A DNA stretch of 64,000 nt. It comes from Synechococcus sp. KORDI-49 (GTDB taxonomy: Bacteria; Cyanobacteriota; Cyanobacteriia; PCC-6307; Cyanobiaceae). Below, piece after piece: positions 9,169 to 17,134 of this stretch (its first letter is position 1; every line of letters begins with the position of its first letter). The notes beneath the pieces were generated by a model that ran no database searches, had not been told where the DNA came from, and saw only the letters and a program-made list of their open reading frames with translations. The stretch lies in contig NZ_CP006270.1 in assembly GCF_000737575.1 (NCBI RefSeq), positions 1,615,163-1,679,162 on the forward strand. Reading direction: 5' to 3'. Both the position numbers and the translations under genes were made by a program.

Positions 9169-10637
9169 TGGTGTTCGATTGGTTCCAACGTCGGACTGAA
9201 GCGGCCCCGACTCCAGAGCCCGAAGCGACCCCGGAGCCCACCCCGTTGCCGGTCGGTCCGGAACCAACAGCGGAGCCGGTTTCGGAGCAGACGCCGATGG
9301 AGCAGCCGCCGGACGTGCCGCAGGTCAAGGAAGACGACGCTCTCGTCTGGGCACGTGAGGCTTACGCGCGTCTCAAACAGCAACAGAGCGCCGAGCAGTC
9401 CGCGCCGGTTCCGGTCCCGACGCCGAGTCCGACGCCAACACCAAGTCCTGTTCCAACCTCTGCGCCGGTTCCGACATCAGGCCCCTCCCTGCTGGAGCAG
9501 GCCGCGGCTCAGCGCCTTCAGCGTCAGCAGGATCAGGATGCCCGTGCGGCTGAAATCGAGCCGACAGCTTCGCCGACGCCCGCGCCGACAGCCTCTCCGG
9601 ATGACTCCGCGGAGCCAAGCCTCGGCGACTTTGACGATGCATTCACCTGGTCAGCGGAAGTGCTCGCGGCGCAGGGACGACGCGCTGATCAGGTCTCCCT
9701 CGAAGAGATCGACTGGCTCAGTCGGTTGCGTCAAGGTCTGGAGAAGACGCGCCAGGGATTTGTCACAGGGCTGCTCGAGAACCTGGGGGATGACCCTCTC
9801 ACTCCCGAGGTGCTCGATGATCTGGAGACACTTCTGCTGCGAGCTGACGCCGGGGTCACAGCGACGGATCAGGTGCTGGAGGCCCTCCGACAACGCATGA
9901 ATCAGGACGTGGTCGACCCCAGCGAGGGGATCCGCTTCCTCAAGGAACAGCTCCGTGGCCTTCTTGATGCACCGATCCGGTCGAGCGGCGTGGACCTGCT
10001 GGCTCCGGAACGGGGAACCCTGAACATCTGGCTGATGGTCGGTGTGAACGGCGTCGGTAAGACCACCACCCTCGGCAAACTCGCGAATCTTGCCGTTCGC
10101 AGTGGTTACACCGCTCTGATTGCAGCTGCTGACACCTTTCGAGCCGCTGCCGTTCAGCAGGTGGAGGTCTGGGGACAGAGGAGTGATGTTCCTGTCGTCT
10201 CCAACCCCAGCAGCAACGCGGATCCCGCTGCTGTTGTCTTCGATGCCATCGGTGCCGCCCGGTCCCGCGGCAGTGATCTCCTGCTCGTGGACACCGCCGG
10301 TCGTCTGCAGACGAAACACAACCTCATGGAGGAACTGTCCAAGGTGCGGAGGATCATCGATCGTCTGGCGCCGGAGGCGAAGGTGGAGTCGTTGCTTGTG
10401 CTGGACGCAAGCCAGGGTCAGAACGGGTTGCGGCAGGCCATGGCCTTCGCCGATGCGGCCGGGCTCACTGGTGTCGTGATCACCAAACTGGATGGCACGG
10501 CCCGCGGTGGAGTGGCGTTGGCCGTGTCTTCAGAAGCAGACCTGCCGATCCGTTTCATTGGAGCCGGCGAAGGGATCCGGGATCTGAGGCCCTTCAACAG
10601 CTTTGAATTCGTGGAAGCTTTGCTGGCTGGTCGCTGA
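9168..10637 (+). CDS. ftsY: Signal recognition particle receptor FtsY
   Basis: SRP receptor GTPase that docks ribosome-nascent chains at the membrane. The first 150 or so residues are acidic and rich in Pro/Thr/Glu with short PTP and PEP repeats, like the variable A domain of other FtsY proteins. The NG domain follows: a helical N bundle, G1 GVNGVGKTTTLGKLA, the DTFRAAA insertion box, DTAGRLQ, TKLDGTARGG and the closing GAGEGIRDLRPF. Length 489 aa. The start is fixed by the TGATG junction with nusB. Confidence 0.96.
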   Translation: MVFDWFQRRTEAAPTPEPEATPEPTPLPVGPEPTAEPVSEQTPMEQPPDVPQVKEDDALVWAREAYARLKQQQSAEQSAPVPVPTPSPTPTPSPVPTSAPVPTSGPSLLEQAAAQRLQRQQDQDARAAEIEPTASPTPAPTASPDDSAEPSLGDFDDAFTWSAEVLAAQGRRADQVSLEEIDWLSRLRQGLEKTRQGFVTGLLENLGDDPLTPEVLDDLETLLLRADAGVTATDQVLEALRQRMNQDVVDPSEGIRFLKEQLRGLLDAPIRSSGVDLLAPERGTLNIWLMVGVNGVGKTTTLGKLANLAVRSGYTALIAAADTFRAAAVQQVEVWGQRSDVPVVSNPSSNADPAAVVFDAIGAARSRGSDLLLVDTAGRLQTKHNLMEELSKVRRIIDRLAPEAKVESLLVLDASQGQNGLRQAMAFADAAGLTGVVITKLDGTARGGVALAVSSEADLPIRFIGAGEGIRDLRPFNSFEFVEALLAGR

Positions 10638-10674
10638 GGCATTGCTACCTTGCAGCCTCTTGGGGGGCTGAGCC

Positions 10675-12087
10675 GTGAGCAGCAAGCCGCCCCGTCGGCA
10701 TCCGACTCCTGCGGTTCGAGGAGTCAACCCCACACCGCAGGCGATGGCATCGCTGCGGCAATTGTTCGACAGCCTCAGCCGCGAGCAGAAGCGCAATCAG
10801 GATCTTCTGGTTTCCCTGGCTTTCGCTCTCCGCAGTTTCACCAATCTGAATCGCTTTCTTGAGCTGGTTCCGGTGGTGGCCGCTCGTCTGGTGAATGTGG
10901 AAGGGGCGGTCCTCGTGCCGTTCCAGGCGGATGGTCGGCTCTGGCGAGATCAGCTTCAGGCTGTGCCTCTGGAGCCATGTCAGGAGTTGCTGCGCCGGTT
11001 GTCGGGATTCACCCCTGGGCAGGCTGCCGGGTTCGGAACGGAAGACAGTCAGCTTCTCGCCATGGATCGCCTCGTTCAGCGGCAGTTGCCCAAGGCCGGC
11101 ATGTTCGCCACATCCGTTGTTGCCAGAGGTCGCCCCAGGGGACGTCTGTACGTGTTCGATCAGGATGGTGATCTGGTCTGGACCGATGTCCATCGCCGTC
11201 ATGCACAACTTGTGGCCGATCTCGCAGGCGTCGCCATCGAGAATGACCAGATGCTTCAGGAAGCCCGTCGCCACGAGCGGGTCGATCGGCAGCTGAGCAT
11301 CGGAGCCGAGATTCAGGCCCAGCTTCTCCCGGATCGATGTCCCGTCATCGAGGGGGTGGAGCTGGCGGCACGTTGCCGTCCGGCTTTTCAGGTTGGAGGG
11401 GACTACTACGACTTCATCCCGACGCGTCCTGAGCTGATCGGACGTCGTCGTGAGCGGGGTCGCTGGGCTCTGGTAATGGGAGATGTGATGGGAAAGGGCG
11501 TCCCTGCCGGACTGCTGATGACGATGCTGCGCGGCATGCTGCGGGCTGAGGTGCTGAGCGGACTGCCTCCCCATCGCATTCTTCACGATCTCAATCAGCT
11601 CGCTCAGGAGGATCTGGCGCAGTCGCACCGGTTCGTGACGCTCTTCTATTCGGATTTCGATCCCCGGACCCGTCAGCTCCGCTATGCCAACGCGGCGCAC
11701 AATCCCCCGCTCCTCTGGCGCGCGGACAGGCGCAGCATCAGTCGTCTCGACGCGGCCGGTCTGCTGATCGGGCTGCAGCCCGAGGCGGACTACGGGCTCG
11801 GGGAGGTGCGTCTCGAGCCCGGAGACGTACTTCTGTATTACACCGACGGCGTGACTGAGGCCCCGGGAATCACCGGCGACCGCTTCGATGAGGCGAGGCT
11901 GATCCGTGCTCTCGAAAGCGCCTGTCGCAGTGGTGAGGGGTCTCAGGGAATTCTCAACACGTTGTTCGAGCGTCTCGATCGTTTCGTCGGGGCTGACCGG
12001 CAGCTGGAGGACGATGCCTCAATGGTGGTGCTCAAGGTGCCGGAGGCTGTGTCTCTCCCGAGTGTCCGCTCCCAACCGCAGCTCTGA
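10675..12087 (+). CDS. GAF plus SpoIIE-type (PP2C) serine phosphatase
   Basis: A 470-aa cytosolic regulator. Residues about 50-200 look like a GAF sensor domain (LNRFLELVPVVAARLVNVEGA to LADLAGVAIENDQML). A short helical linker QLSIGAEIQAQLLP, typical of RsbU/SpoIIE proteins, leads into the PP2C-like domain with metal-binding Asp residues in GGDYYDF, VMGDVMGKGVPAGLLM, YANAAHNPPLLW, YYTDGVTEA and DDASMVVLK. Such phosphatases act on phospho-anti-sigma-antagonists or other Ser-phosphoproteins; no partner-switch kinase is adjacent. The GTG start is weakly supported. Confidence 0.88.
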   Translation: MSSKPPRRHPTPAVRGVNPTPQAMASLRQLFDSLSREQKRNQDLLVSLAFALRSFTNLNRFLELVPVVAARLVNVEGAVLVPFQADGRLWRDQLQAVPLEPCQELLRRLSGFTPGQAAGFGTEDSQLLAMDRLVQRQLPKAGMFATSVVARGRPRGRLYVFDQDGDLVWTDVHRRHAQLVADLAGVAIENDQMLQEARRHERVDRQLSIGAEIQAQLLPDRCPVIEGVELAARCRPAFQVGGDYYDFIPTRPELIGRRRERGRWALVMGDVMGKGVPAGLLMTMLRGMLRAEVLSGLPPHRILHDLNQLAQEDLAQSHRFVTLFYSDFDPRTRQLRYANAAHNPPLLWRADRRSISRLDAAGLLIGLQPEADYGLGEVRLEPGDVLLYYTDGVTEAPGITGDRFDEARLIRALESACRSGEGSQGILNTLFERLDRFVGADRQLEDDASMVVLKVPEAVSLPSVRSQPQL

Positions 12088-12133
12088 GGGCTGACATCCG
12101 CCTGACAAGCTGAAGACACTGTGGATTGGCCCA

Positions 12134-13552
12134 ATGGCAGCTGGAGTGACCGGAGGTGCAGCGGGAACCTGGAGTGATCGTTTCGAGCAGGGGCTCCACC
12201 CCTTCATCGAGGCATTCAATGCTTCGATCGGATTCGATCTCACCCTGCTCCAGGAGGATCTGGATGGCTCCATCGCTCACGCCCGGATGCTCGCCGGTTG
12301 CGGGGTGATCAGCGCGGAGGAGGGCGATCAGCTGGTGGAGGGTCTTGAGACGGTCCGCCGCGAAGCGGCTGAGGGAACGTTTCAGCCCGGTCTCGCCGAT
12401 GAGGATGTTCACTTCGCTGTGGAGCGGCGCTTGATCGCTCTGCTGGGGCCGGTGGGCAAGAAGCTGCACACGGGGCGCAGTCGCAATGATCAGGTGGGCA
12501 CTGATCTGAGGTTGTGGCTACGCCGTCGCCTGGACGGTCTTGACACCGATCTGGTTCGCCTGCAGCGGGCTCTCTGGTCCCAGGCGGATCAGCACCGACG
12601 CACTCTGATCCCGGGCTACACCCATCTGCAGCGGGCTCAGCCTCTCTGCCTGGCTCACCATCTGCTGGCTTACATCGAGATGCTGCAGCGTGACCGGGAC
12701 CGTCTGCAGGATGTGCGAGGTCGGGTCAACATCTCCCCCCTCGGGGCTGCTGCCCTTGCCGGTACGCCTGTGCCGATCGACCGCCGTCGGACGGCGGCAC
12801 AACTGGGTTTCGATGCGATCTACGCCAACAGTCTCGATGCCGTGAGCGATCGCGACTTCTGCGTGGAGTTCTGTGCGGCAGCGTCGTTGGTGATGGCTCA
12901 TCTCAGCCGCCTGGCGGAGGAGGTGATCGCCTGGGCTTCCGAGGAATTCGGATTCGTGCGCCTGAGTGATCGCTGCGCCACGGGCAGCAGCCTGATGCCG
13001 CAGAAGAAGAACCCTGACGTTCCGGAACTGGTTCGGGGTAAAACCGGCCGGGTGTTCGGGCATCTGCAGGGTCTGCTGACGATGATCAAGGGTCTTCCCC
13101 TGGCTTACAACAAGGATTTTCAGGAGGACAAGGAGGCCTTGTTCGATGCGTTTCGGACCACGCGCGACTGCGTCGAGGCAATGGCGATCCTGTTCGAGGA
13201 GGGTCTCGTGTTCCGCCCCGAACGGCTTCATCAAGCGGTGGGAGAGGATTTCTCCAATGCCACCGATGTTGCTGACTATCTCGTTGCCCGCGGCGTTCCT
13301 TTCCGAGAGGCTTATCAACTGGTGGGTGCCGTGGTCCGGCGTTGTCTCGAGGATGGCTGTCTGCTGCGAGACCTCAGCCTCACGGCCTGGCAGGACCTGC
13401 ATCCAGCCTTTGAGGCCGATCTCTATGCCGCCCTTGAGCCGCAGGCGGTCGTCGCGGCCCGGCGCAGTGAGGGGGGTACAGCATTTGACAGGGTGGATGA
13501 ACAGCTTGAGATCTGGTCTCAGCGTTTGCATGAATCTCAAACAGCGGGATGA
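12134..13552 (+). CDS. argH: Argininosuccinate lyase
   Basis: Final step of arginine synthesis, releasing fumarate and arginine from argininosuccinate. The fumarase/aspartase superfamily signature [16 protein letters not shown] (catalytic Ser) is near residue 285; [18 protein letters not shown] and [14 protein letters not shown] are the other two conserved active-site regions. The 472-aa length is normal. It stands alone: the next gene begins 125 bases further after a structured leader. Confidence 0.97.
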   Translation: MAAGVTGGAAGTWSDRFEQGLHPFIEAFNASIGFDLTLLQEDLDGSIAHARMLAGCGVISAEEGDQLVEGLETVRREAAEGTFQPGLADEDVHFAVERRLIALLGPVGKKLHTGRSRNDQVGTDLRLWLRRRLDGLDTDLVRLQRALWSQADQHRRTLIPGYTHLQRAQPLCLAHHLLAYIEMLQRDRDRLQDVRGRVNISPLGAAALAGTPVPIDRRRTAAQLGFDAIYANSLDAVSDRDFCVEFCAAASLVMAHLSRLAEEVIAWASEEFGFVRLSDRCATGSSLMPQKKNPDVPELVRGKTGRVFGHLQGLLTMIKGLPLAYNKDFQEDKEALFDAFRTTRDCVEAMAILFEEGLVFRPERLHQAVGEDFSNATDVADYLVARGVPFREAYQLVGAVVRRCLEDGCLLRDLSLTAWQDLHPAFEADLYAALEPQAVVAARRSEGGTAFDRVDEQLEIWSQRLHESQTAG

Positions 13553-13613
13553 CCCGTCTGCATGGCCGGGTCTACGCTTGATATGCCAGAGGTACGCGCT
13601 TCTCTAAGAAGTC

Positions 13614-13672
13614 AAGGACCCATGGCGATGATTCAGGTCCTTTTGGTCCACTTTTTCGTACCCGGTCCACTT
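13614..13672 (+). promoter_or_regulatory. Structured leader before the RRM protein gene
   Basis: A perfect inverted repeat AAGGACC (13614-13620) / GGTCCTT (13636-13642) encloses a 15-base loop. It is followed by two exact copies of GGTCCACTT at 13645-13653 and 13664-13672, ending 5 bases before the GTG start at 13678. This is direct observation; a role in transcription control, RNA thermosensing or autoregulation by the downstream RNA-binding protein is inference. Confidence 0.45.
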
Positions 13673-13677
13673 CAAAC

Positions 13678-14313
13678 GTGAGCATTTTCGTTGGCAATCT
13701 CCCCTTCCGCGCTGAGCAGGAAGATGTGGTCGAACTGTTTGCCCAGTTCGGTGAAGTTGTGAATTGCGCCCTTCCGCTTGAGCGGGACACCGGCCGTAAA
13801 CGCGGATTCGCCTTTGTGGAAATGGCGGATGAAGCAACAGAGGAAGCCGCGATCGAGGGCCTTCAGGGCGCCGAGCTGATGGGTCGGCCGTTACGGATCA
13901 ACAAGGCAGAACCCCGCGGTAGTGCACCTCGGCGCGGCGGTGGTGGCGGCGGCTACGGCGGCGGTGGTGGCGGCGGCTACGGCGGCGGTGGTGGTGGCGG
14001 CTACGGCGGCGGTGGTGGTGGCGGCTACGGCGGCGGTGGTGGCGGCTACGGCGGCGGTGGTGGCGGCGGCTACGGCGGCGGCGGTGGCGGCGGCTACCGG
14101 GGCGGCGGCGGTCGTGAAGGCGGCGGTGATGCCGGTGCTGACCGTCGATCCGGTGCCCGCGGCTGGGAAGATCGCAGTTACGGCGCCGGTTCCCGTGACA
14201 CTGCCGGTGAAGGTGGCAACTATGACGATGGCCGCAGCCGTCGTCGTCGTGGTTCCTCCGGTGGCGGCGGTGGCGGTGACGACTACTCCGGTTACGGCGG
14301 CGCCGAAGGCTGA
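13678..14313 (+). CDS. Glycine-rich RRM RNA-binding protein
   Basis: A single RRM occupies residues 1-80: RNP2 is IFVGNLPF at the N-terminus and RNP1 is RGFAFVEM around residue 43. The remaining 130 residues are low-complexity: a block of Tyr residues separated by long Gly runs, then an Arg/Gly/Ser-rich acidic-basic tail. This is the Rbp family of cyanobacteria, often cold-induced, that binds U-rich RNA; that role is family knowledge. The start is a GTG, directly encoding the first RRM strand, so no upstream start is needed. The preceding 60 bases hold an inverted repeat and a direct repeat. Confidence 0.93.
   Translation: MSIFVGNLPFRAEQEDVVELFAQFGEVVNCALPLERDTGRKRGFAFVEMADEATEEAAIEGLQGAELMGRPLRINKAEPRGSAPRRGGGGGGYGGGGGGGYGGGGGGGYGGGGGGGYGGGGGGYGGGGGGGYGGGGGGGYRGGGGREGGGDAGADRRSGARGWEDRSYGAGSRDTAGEGGNYDDGRSRRRRGSSGGGGGGDDYSGYGGAEG
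13936..14105 (+). repeat. In-frame GGC/GGT tandem repeat coding Tyr-poly-Gly
   Basis: A near-perfect tandem array with a period mostly of 24 bases (GGCGGCTACGGCGGCGGTGG-like units) encodes seven Tyr residues spaced 8, 8, 8, 6, 8 and 8 apart by glycines only. One unit is two codons shorter than the rest, consistent with slippage by whole codons. It lies within the RRM protein gene. Confidence 0.9.
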
Positions 14314-14320
14314 TTCGACT

Positions 14321-15325
14321 TCAAAGGCCGGCGTCTCGCAATTGGCGGCCGGCCTCCTCCAGGATCCGCAGATCGGCTCCAGGTCGTTGGGCCCGGTTGC
14401 CGAGATCCCGGCGCCAGTGCCGCGCACCTCGTACCCCTTCCACGAGCTGCACCAAATGACGGCAGAGATCCCACAGTCGTCCGCCCCGTTGCAGATGGGC
14501 CTCTGCGTGGGGAATCAGTCCTGTCACCACATCCGACGCCAGGATCGTTCGGGGACGTTCATCGAAGATCACCGCATCCACGCTGGTCCAGCGCAGGGGA
14601 TGGGAATAGGCAGCGCGTCCCACCATCGCCCCATCGCAGATCTCAAGGGCCTCCAGACAATCGTCAGGTGATTCCAGGCCGCCGTTCAGTTCAATCACCA
14701 GCTCCGGGCGACGTCGCTTGAGCGCCACCACGCGTTCATGCTGCAAGGGTGGAATCGTCCTGTTCTGTTTGGGATCCAGTCCCTCCAGCCAGGCTTTTCG
14801 CGCATGAACGGCAAAGCGGCTGGCACCCGCTGCCGCCACACGATCCACAAAAGCGGTCAGCAGAGCATCGCTGTCGAGATCATCGATGCCGATGCGATGT
14901 TTCACCGTGACAGGCAGATCGGTTGCGTTTCGCATCGCCTCGACGCAGCGGGCCACCAGATCGGGTTCCGCCATCAGGCAGGCACCGAAATTGCCAGCCT
15001 GAACCTTCTGGCTGGGACATCCCACGTTCAGATTGATCTCGTCGTACCCCCAGGCGCTGGCGAGACGGGCAGCCTCCGCGAGCAGGGTCGGGTCGTCCCC
15101 GCCCACCTGAAGGGCAATCGGGTGTTCCACCGGGTCGAAGTCCAGCAACCTGTCCCGTCGATCGGTGTGATGCAACGCCTGGGCCACCACCATTTCCGAA
15201 TAGAGCAGTCCCCTCCGGGTGATCTGCCGCATCAGCACCCGGAAGTGGCGATCGGTGCAGTCGAGCATCGGTGCGACGCTGAATCGGAAGGCACCTGTGA
15301 TGTCCGCTGTGGCGACGGTGTTCAT
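14321..15325 (-). CDS. dusA: tRNA-dihydrouridine synthase DusA
   Basis: FMN-dependent reduction of uridine in the tRNA D-loop. DusA-type signatures are visible: RFSVAPMLDCTDRHFR at the N-terminus, LNVGCPSQKVQAGNFGACLM with the catalytic Cys around residue 103, VKHRIGIDD, and HARKAWLEGLDPKQNR, which separates DusA from DusB/DusC. Length 334 aa matches. Its stop lies 7 bases from the converging RRM gene; its ATG is inside a 12-base palindrome at 15323-15334, facing msrB. Confidence 0.93.
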   Translation of the reverse strand: MNTVATADITGAFRFSVAPMLDCTDRHFRVLMRQITRRGLLYSEMVVAQALHHTDRRDRLLDFDPVEHPIALQVGGDDPTLLAEAARLASAWGYDEINLNVGCPSQKVQAGNFGACLMAEPDLVARCVEAMRNATDLPVTVKHRIGIDDLDSDALLTAFVDRVAAAGASRFAVHARKAWLEGLDPKQNRTIPPLQHERVVALKRRRPELVIELNGGLESPDDCLEALEICDGAMVGRAAYSHPLRWTSVDAVIFDERPRTILASDVVTGLIPHAEAHLQRGGRLWDLCRHLVQLVEGVRGARHWRRDLGNRAQRPGADLRILEEAGRQLRDAGL

Positions 15326-15371
15326 GGATCCATGCTGCCTGCCGGTGAAGGCCCACTCCGGTTAGAACCGG
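15323..15371. promoter_or_regulatory. Two palindromes in the dusA/msrB divergent region
   Basis: CATGGATCCATG (15323-15334, including the dusA start codon) and CCGGTTAGAACCGG (15358-15371, 6-base arms with a 2-base centre) lie between the divergent starts. The second ends 16 bases before the msrB ATG at 15388, where an operator would act. The palindromes are seen directly; the regulatory role is only a suggestion. Confidence 0.35.
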
Positions 15372-15387
15372 CTCTGTTCATCCGGTG

Positions 15388-15894
15388 ATGATGTCCTTCA
15401 GCAGCTTCGCTGTCTCGAGACGATCGCTTCTGGTTGCGGTGTCCGCAGGACTGGTGGGCTCCCTCTGGACACCTCGGCAGGTGTTGGCGGCGTCCAAGGC
15501 TGATGATCCCCAGTGGGATCTGTCAGAGGAAACCTGGCGTCAGCGGTTGTCTCCCGCGGCTTACAACGTGCTTCGCGACGAGGGAACCGAACGGCCCTTC
15601 ACCAGTCCCCTGAACAACGAGAAGAGGACGGGGACCTATCACTGCGCCGGTTGTGATCTCCCCCTTTTTTCCTCTGAGGCGAAGTTCGACAGCGGCACCG
15701 GGTGGCCCAGTTTCTGGCAACCGCTGCAGGGTGCCGTCGCCACGAAATTAGATTTCAAATTAATCCTCCCCCGCACGGAGTATCACTGCAGTCGCTGTGG
15801 TGGTCATCAGGGCCATGTGTTCAATGACGGACCCCGTCCCACCGGCAAGCGCTACTGCAACAACGGCGTCGCCCTCCGCTTCCAGCCCGCTTGA
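15388..15894 (+). CDS. msrB: Peptide-methionine (R)-S-oxide reductase MsrB, exported
   Basis: Repairs the R-form of methionine sulfoxide. The first 36 residues form an export signal with a twin-arginine-like SRRSLL followed by a hydrophobic stretch and ending VLAA, so the enzyme likely works in the periplasm or thylakoid lumen. Two CxxC pairs (CAGC and CSRC) bind zinc, GTGWPSFW is the family core, and the catalytic Cys sits in GKRYCNN near the C-terminus. GTG 15385, ATG 15388 and ATG 15391 are consecutive possible starts. Its 3' end overlaps the start of the flavoprotein by about 70 bases in another frame. Confidence 0.93.
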   Translation: MMSFSSFAVSRRSLLVAVSAGLVGSLWTPRQVLAASKADDPQWDLSEETWRQRLSPAAYNVLRDEGTERPFTSPLNNEKRTGTYHCAGCDLPLFSSEAKFDSGTGWPSFWQPLQGAVATKLDFKLILPRTEYHCSRCGGHQGHVFNDGPRPTGKRYCNNGVALRFQPA

Positions 15895-17134
15895 TCTGAT
15901 CGTCGTTGGCGGTGGACCCGCCGGATACATGGCAGCGATCACGGCTGCAGAGCAGGGGGTTCAGCAGGTGCTGGTGCTGGAGGGCACCCCTGAGCCGCTC
16001 CAGAAGGTGCGCATCAGCGGTGGCGGTCGCTGCAATGTGACCCATGCCTGCTGGGACCCCCGCGAACTGACCACCCATTACCCCCGGGGCAGTCGACCGT
16101 TGCGGGGTCCCTTCAGCCACTTCGCCTGCGGGGATGCGATTGCCTGGTTTGACGAGCACGGGCTCACCCTGGTGGAGGAACCCGATGGACGGATGTTTCC
16201 GCTGCAGAACCGTTCCGAGGCGGTGATCCAGTGCCTGCAGAAGGCGGCGAGGGCGTCGGGTGTACAAGTGCGCACGAAGGCGATGGTCCAGCGGGTGCGC
16301 GTTCACCCTGAAAGGGGCTTTGTGCTCGAGGGCCGCGGCCTGGAGCCTTTGCATGCGCGCAGCTTGATGCTGGCCACGGGAGGGCATCCCAGTGGCCGAA
16401 AACTGGTGGAAGCCCTCGGGCACCAGGTGGTGCCGCCGGTGCCATCGCTGTTCAGCCTTGCGCTGCAGGCGCCGGAACTGACTGCCTGCAGCGGCATCGC
16501 CATCGACGATGTGGGCCTGGATCTGAAGCTGGGCAGCCAGCGGTTTCGCCAGACCGGGCGGGTGCTGATCACCCATCGCGGTCTGAGCGGGCCGGCCACG
16601 TTGCGCCTCTCGGCCTTTGCGGCCAGGGCCCTGCATCAGAGCGGTTATCGGGGTGAGCTGAAGCTGGATTGGAGTGCTGGGTTGGGTCGTCAAGGGGTGG
16701 AGCAACGGCTCCAGCAATGGCGGCAGGACCAGGCCAGGCGAACTCTTTCAGCAGCCAAGCCCTTCGAGCATCTGCCACGGCGGCTTTGGCAGGCTTTCCT
16801 GGCCATGGCTGGGGTGGAGGCGGATCGCCGTTGGGCCGATCTGCCGTTGAAGGCGGAGCGTCAACTGGTGGAGCTGCTCTGCGCGCAGCGTTTGTCGATC
16901 AAGGGGCGTGGGCCGTTCGGGGAGGAGTTCGTCACCGCTGGCGGTGTCGCTTTGGGGGATGTCAACCTGGCCACGATGGAGAGCCGACGCTGTCCCGGTC
17001 TTTATCTGGCTGGTGAACTATTGGACGTGGACGGGGTGACCGGCGGCTTCAACTTTCAGGCCTGCTGGAGTGGCGGTTGGTTGGCAGGTCAGGCGATTTC
17101 GAAAGCCCTCACTGAATCTGATCAAACACGGTGA
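15824..17134 (+). CDS. HI0933/BaiN-type NAD(P)/FAD-dependent oxidoreductase
   Basis: A 436-aa flavoprotein. The Rossmann dinucleotide motif VGGGPAGYMAAITAAEQG is followed by KVRISGGGRCNVTH, the hallmark of the HI0933 family, and the C-terminus has FVTAGGVALGDVNLATMES and DVDGVTGGFNFQACWSGG, which closes the FAD site. The physiological substrate is unknown. ATG 15824 lies inside the msrB coding region; no later start precedes the Rossmann fold closely. The last 26 bases overlap the 3' end of pilC on the other strand. Confidence 0.88.
   Translation: MTDPVPPASATATTASPSASSPLDLIVVGGGPAGYMAAITAAEQGVQQVLVLEGTPEPLQKVRISGGGRCNVTHACWDPRELTTHYPRGSRPLRGPFSHFACGDAIAWFDEHGLTLVEEPDGRMFPLQNRSEAVIQCLQKAARASGVQVRTKAMVQRVRVHPERGFVLEGRGLEPLHARSLMLATGGHPSGRKLVEALGHQVVPPVPSLFSLALQAPELTACSGIAIDDVGLDLKLGSQRFRQTGRVLITHRGLSGPATLRLSAFAARALHQSGYRGELKLDWSAGLGRQGVEQRLQQWRQDQARRTLSAAKPFEHLPRRLWQAFLAMAGVEADRRWADLPLKAERQLVELLCAQRLSIKGRGPFGEEFVTAGGVALGDVNLATMESRRCPGLYLAGELLDVDGVTGGFNFQACWSGGWLAGQAISKALTESDQTR

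Noticed and set aside
12518-13540. 340-codon open frame antisense to argH
   Set aside because: Complete ArgH on the plus strand explains the sequence.
13936-14105. CRISPR-like array
   Set aside because: Repeats are contiguous, in frame and without unique spacers; they encode poly-Gly.
13891-14427. Long Ala/Thr/Val-rich open frame antisense to the Gly-rich RRM gene
   Set aside because: It is the mirror of the GGC/GGT repeat; composition is an artefact and no family features appear.
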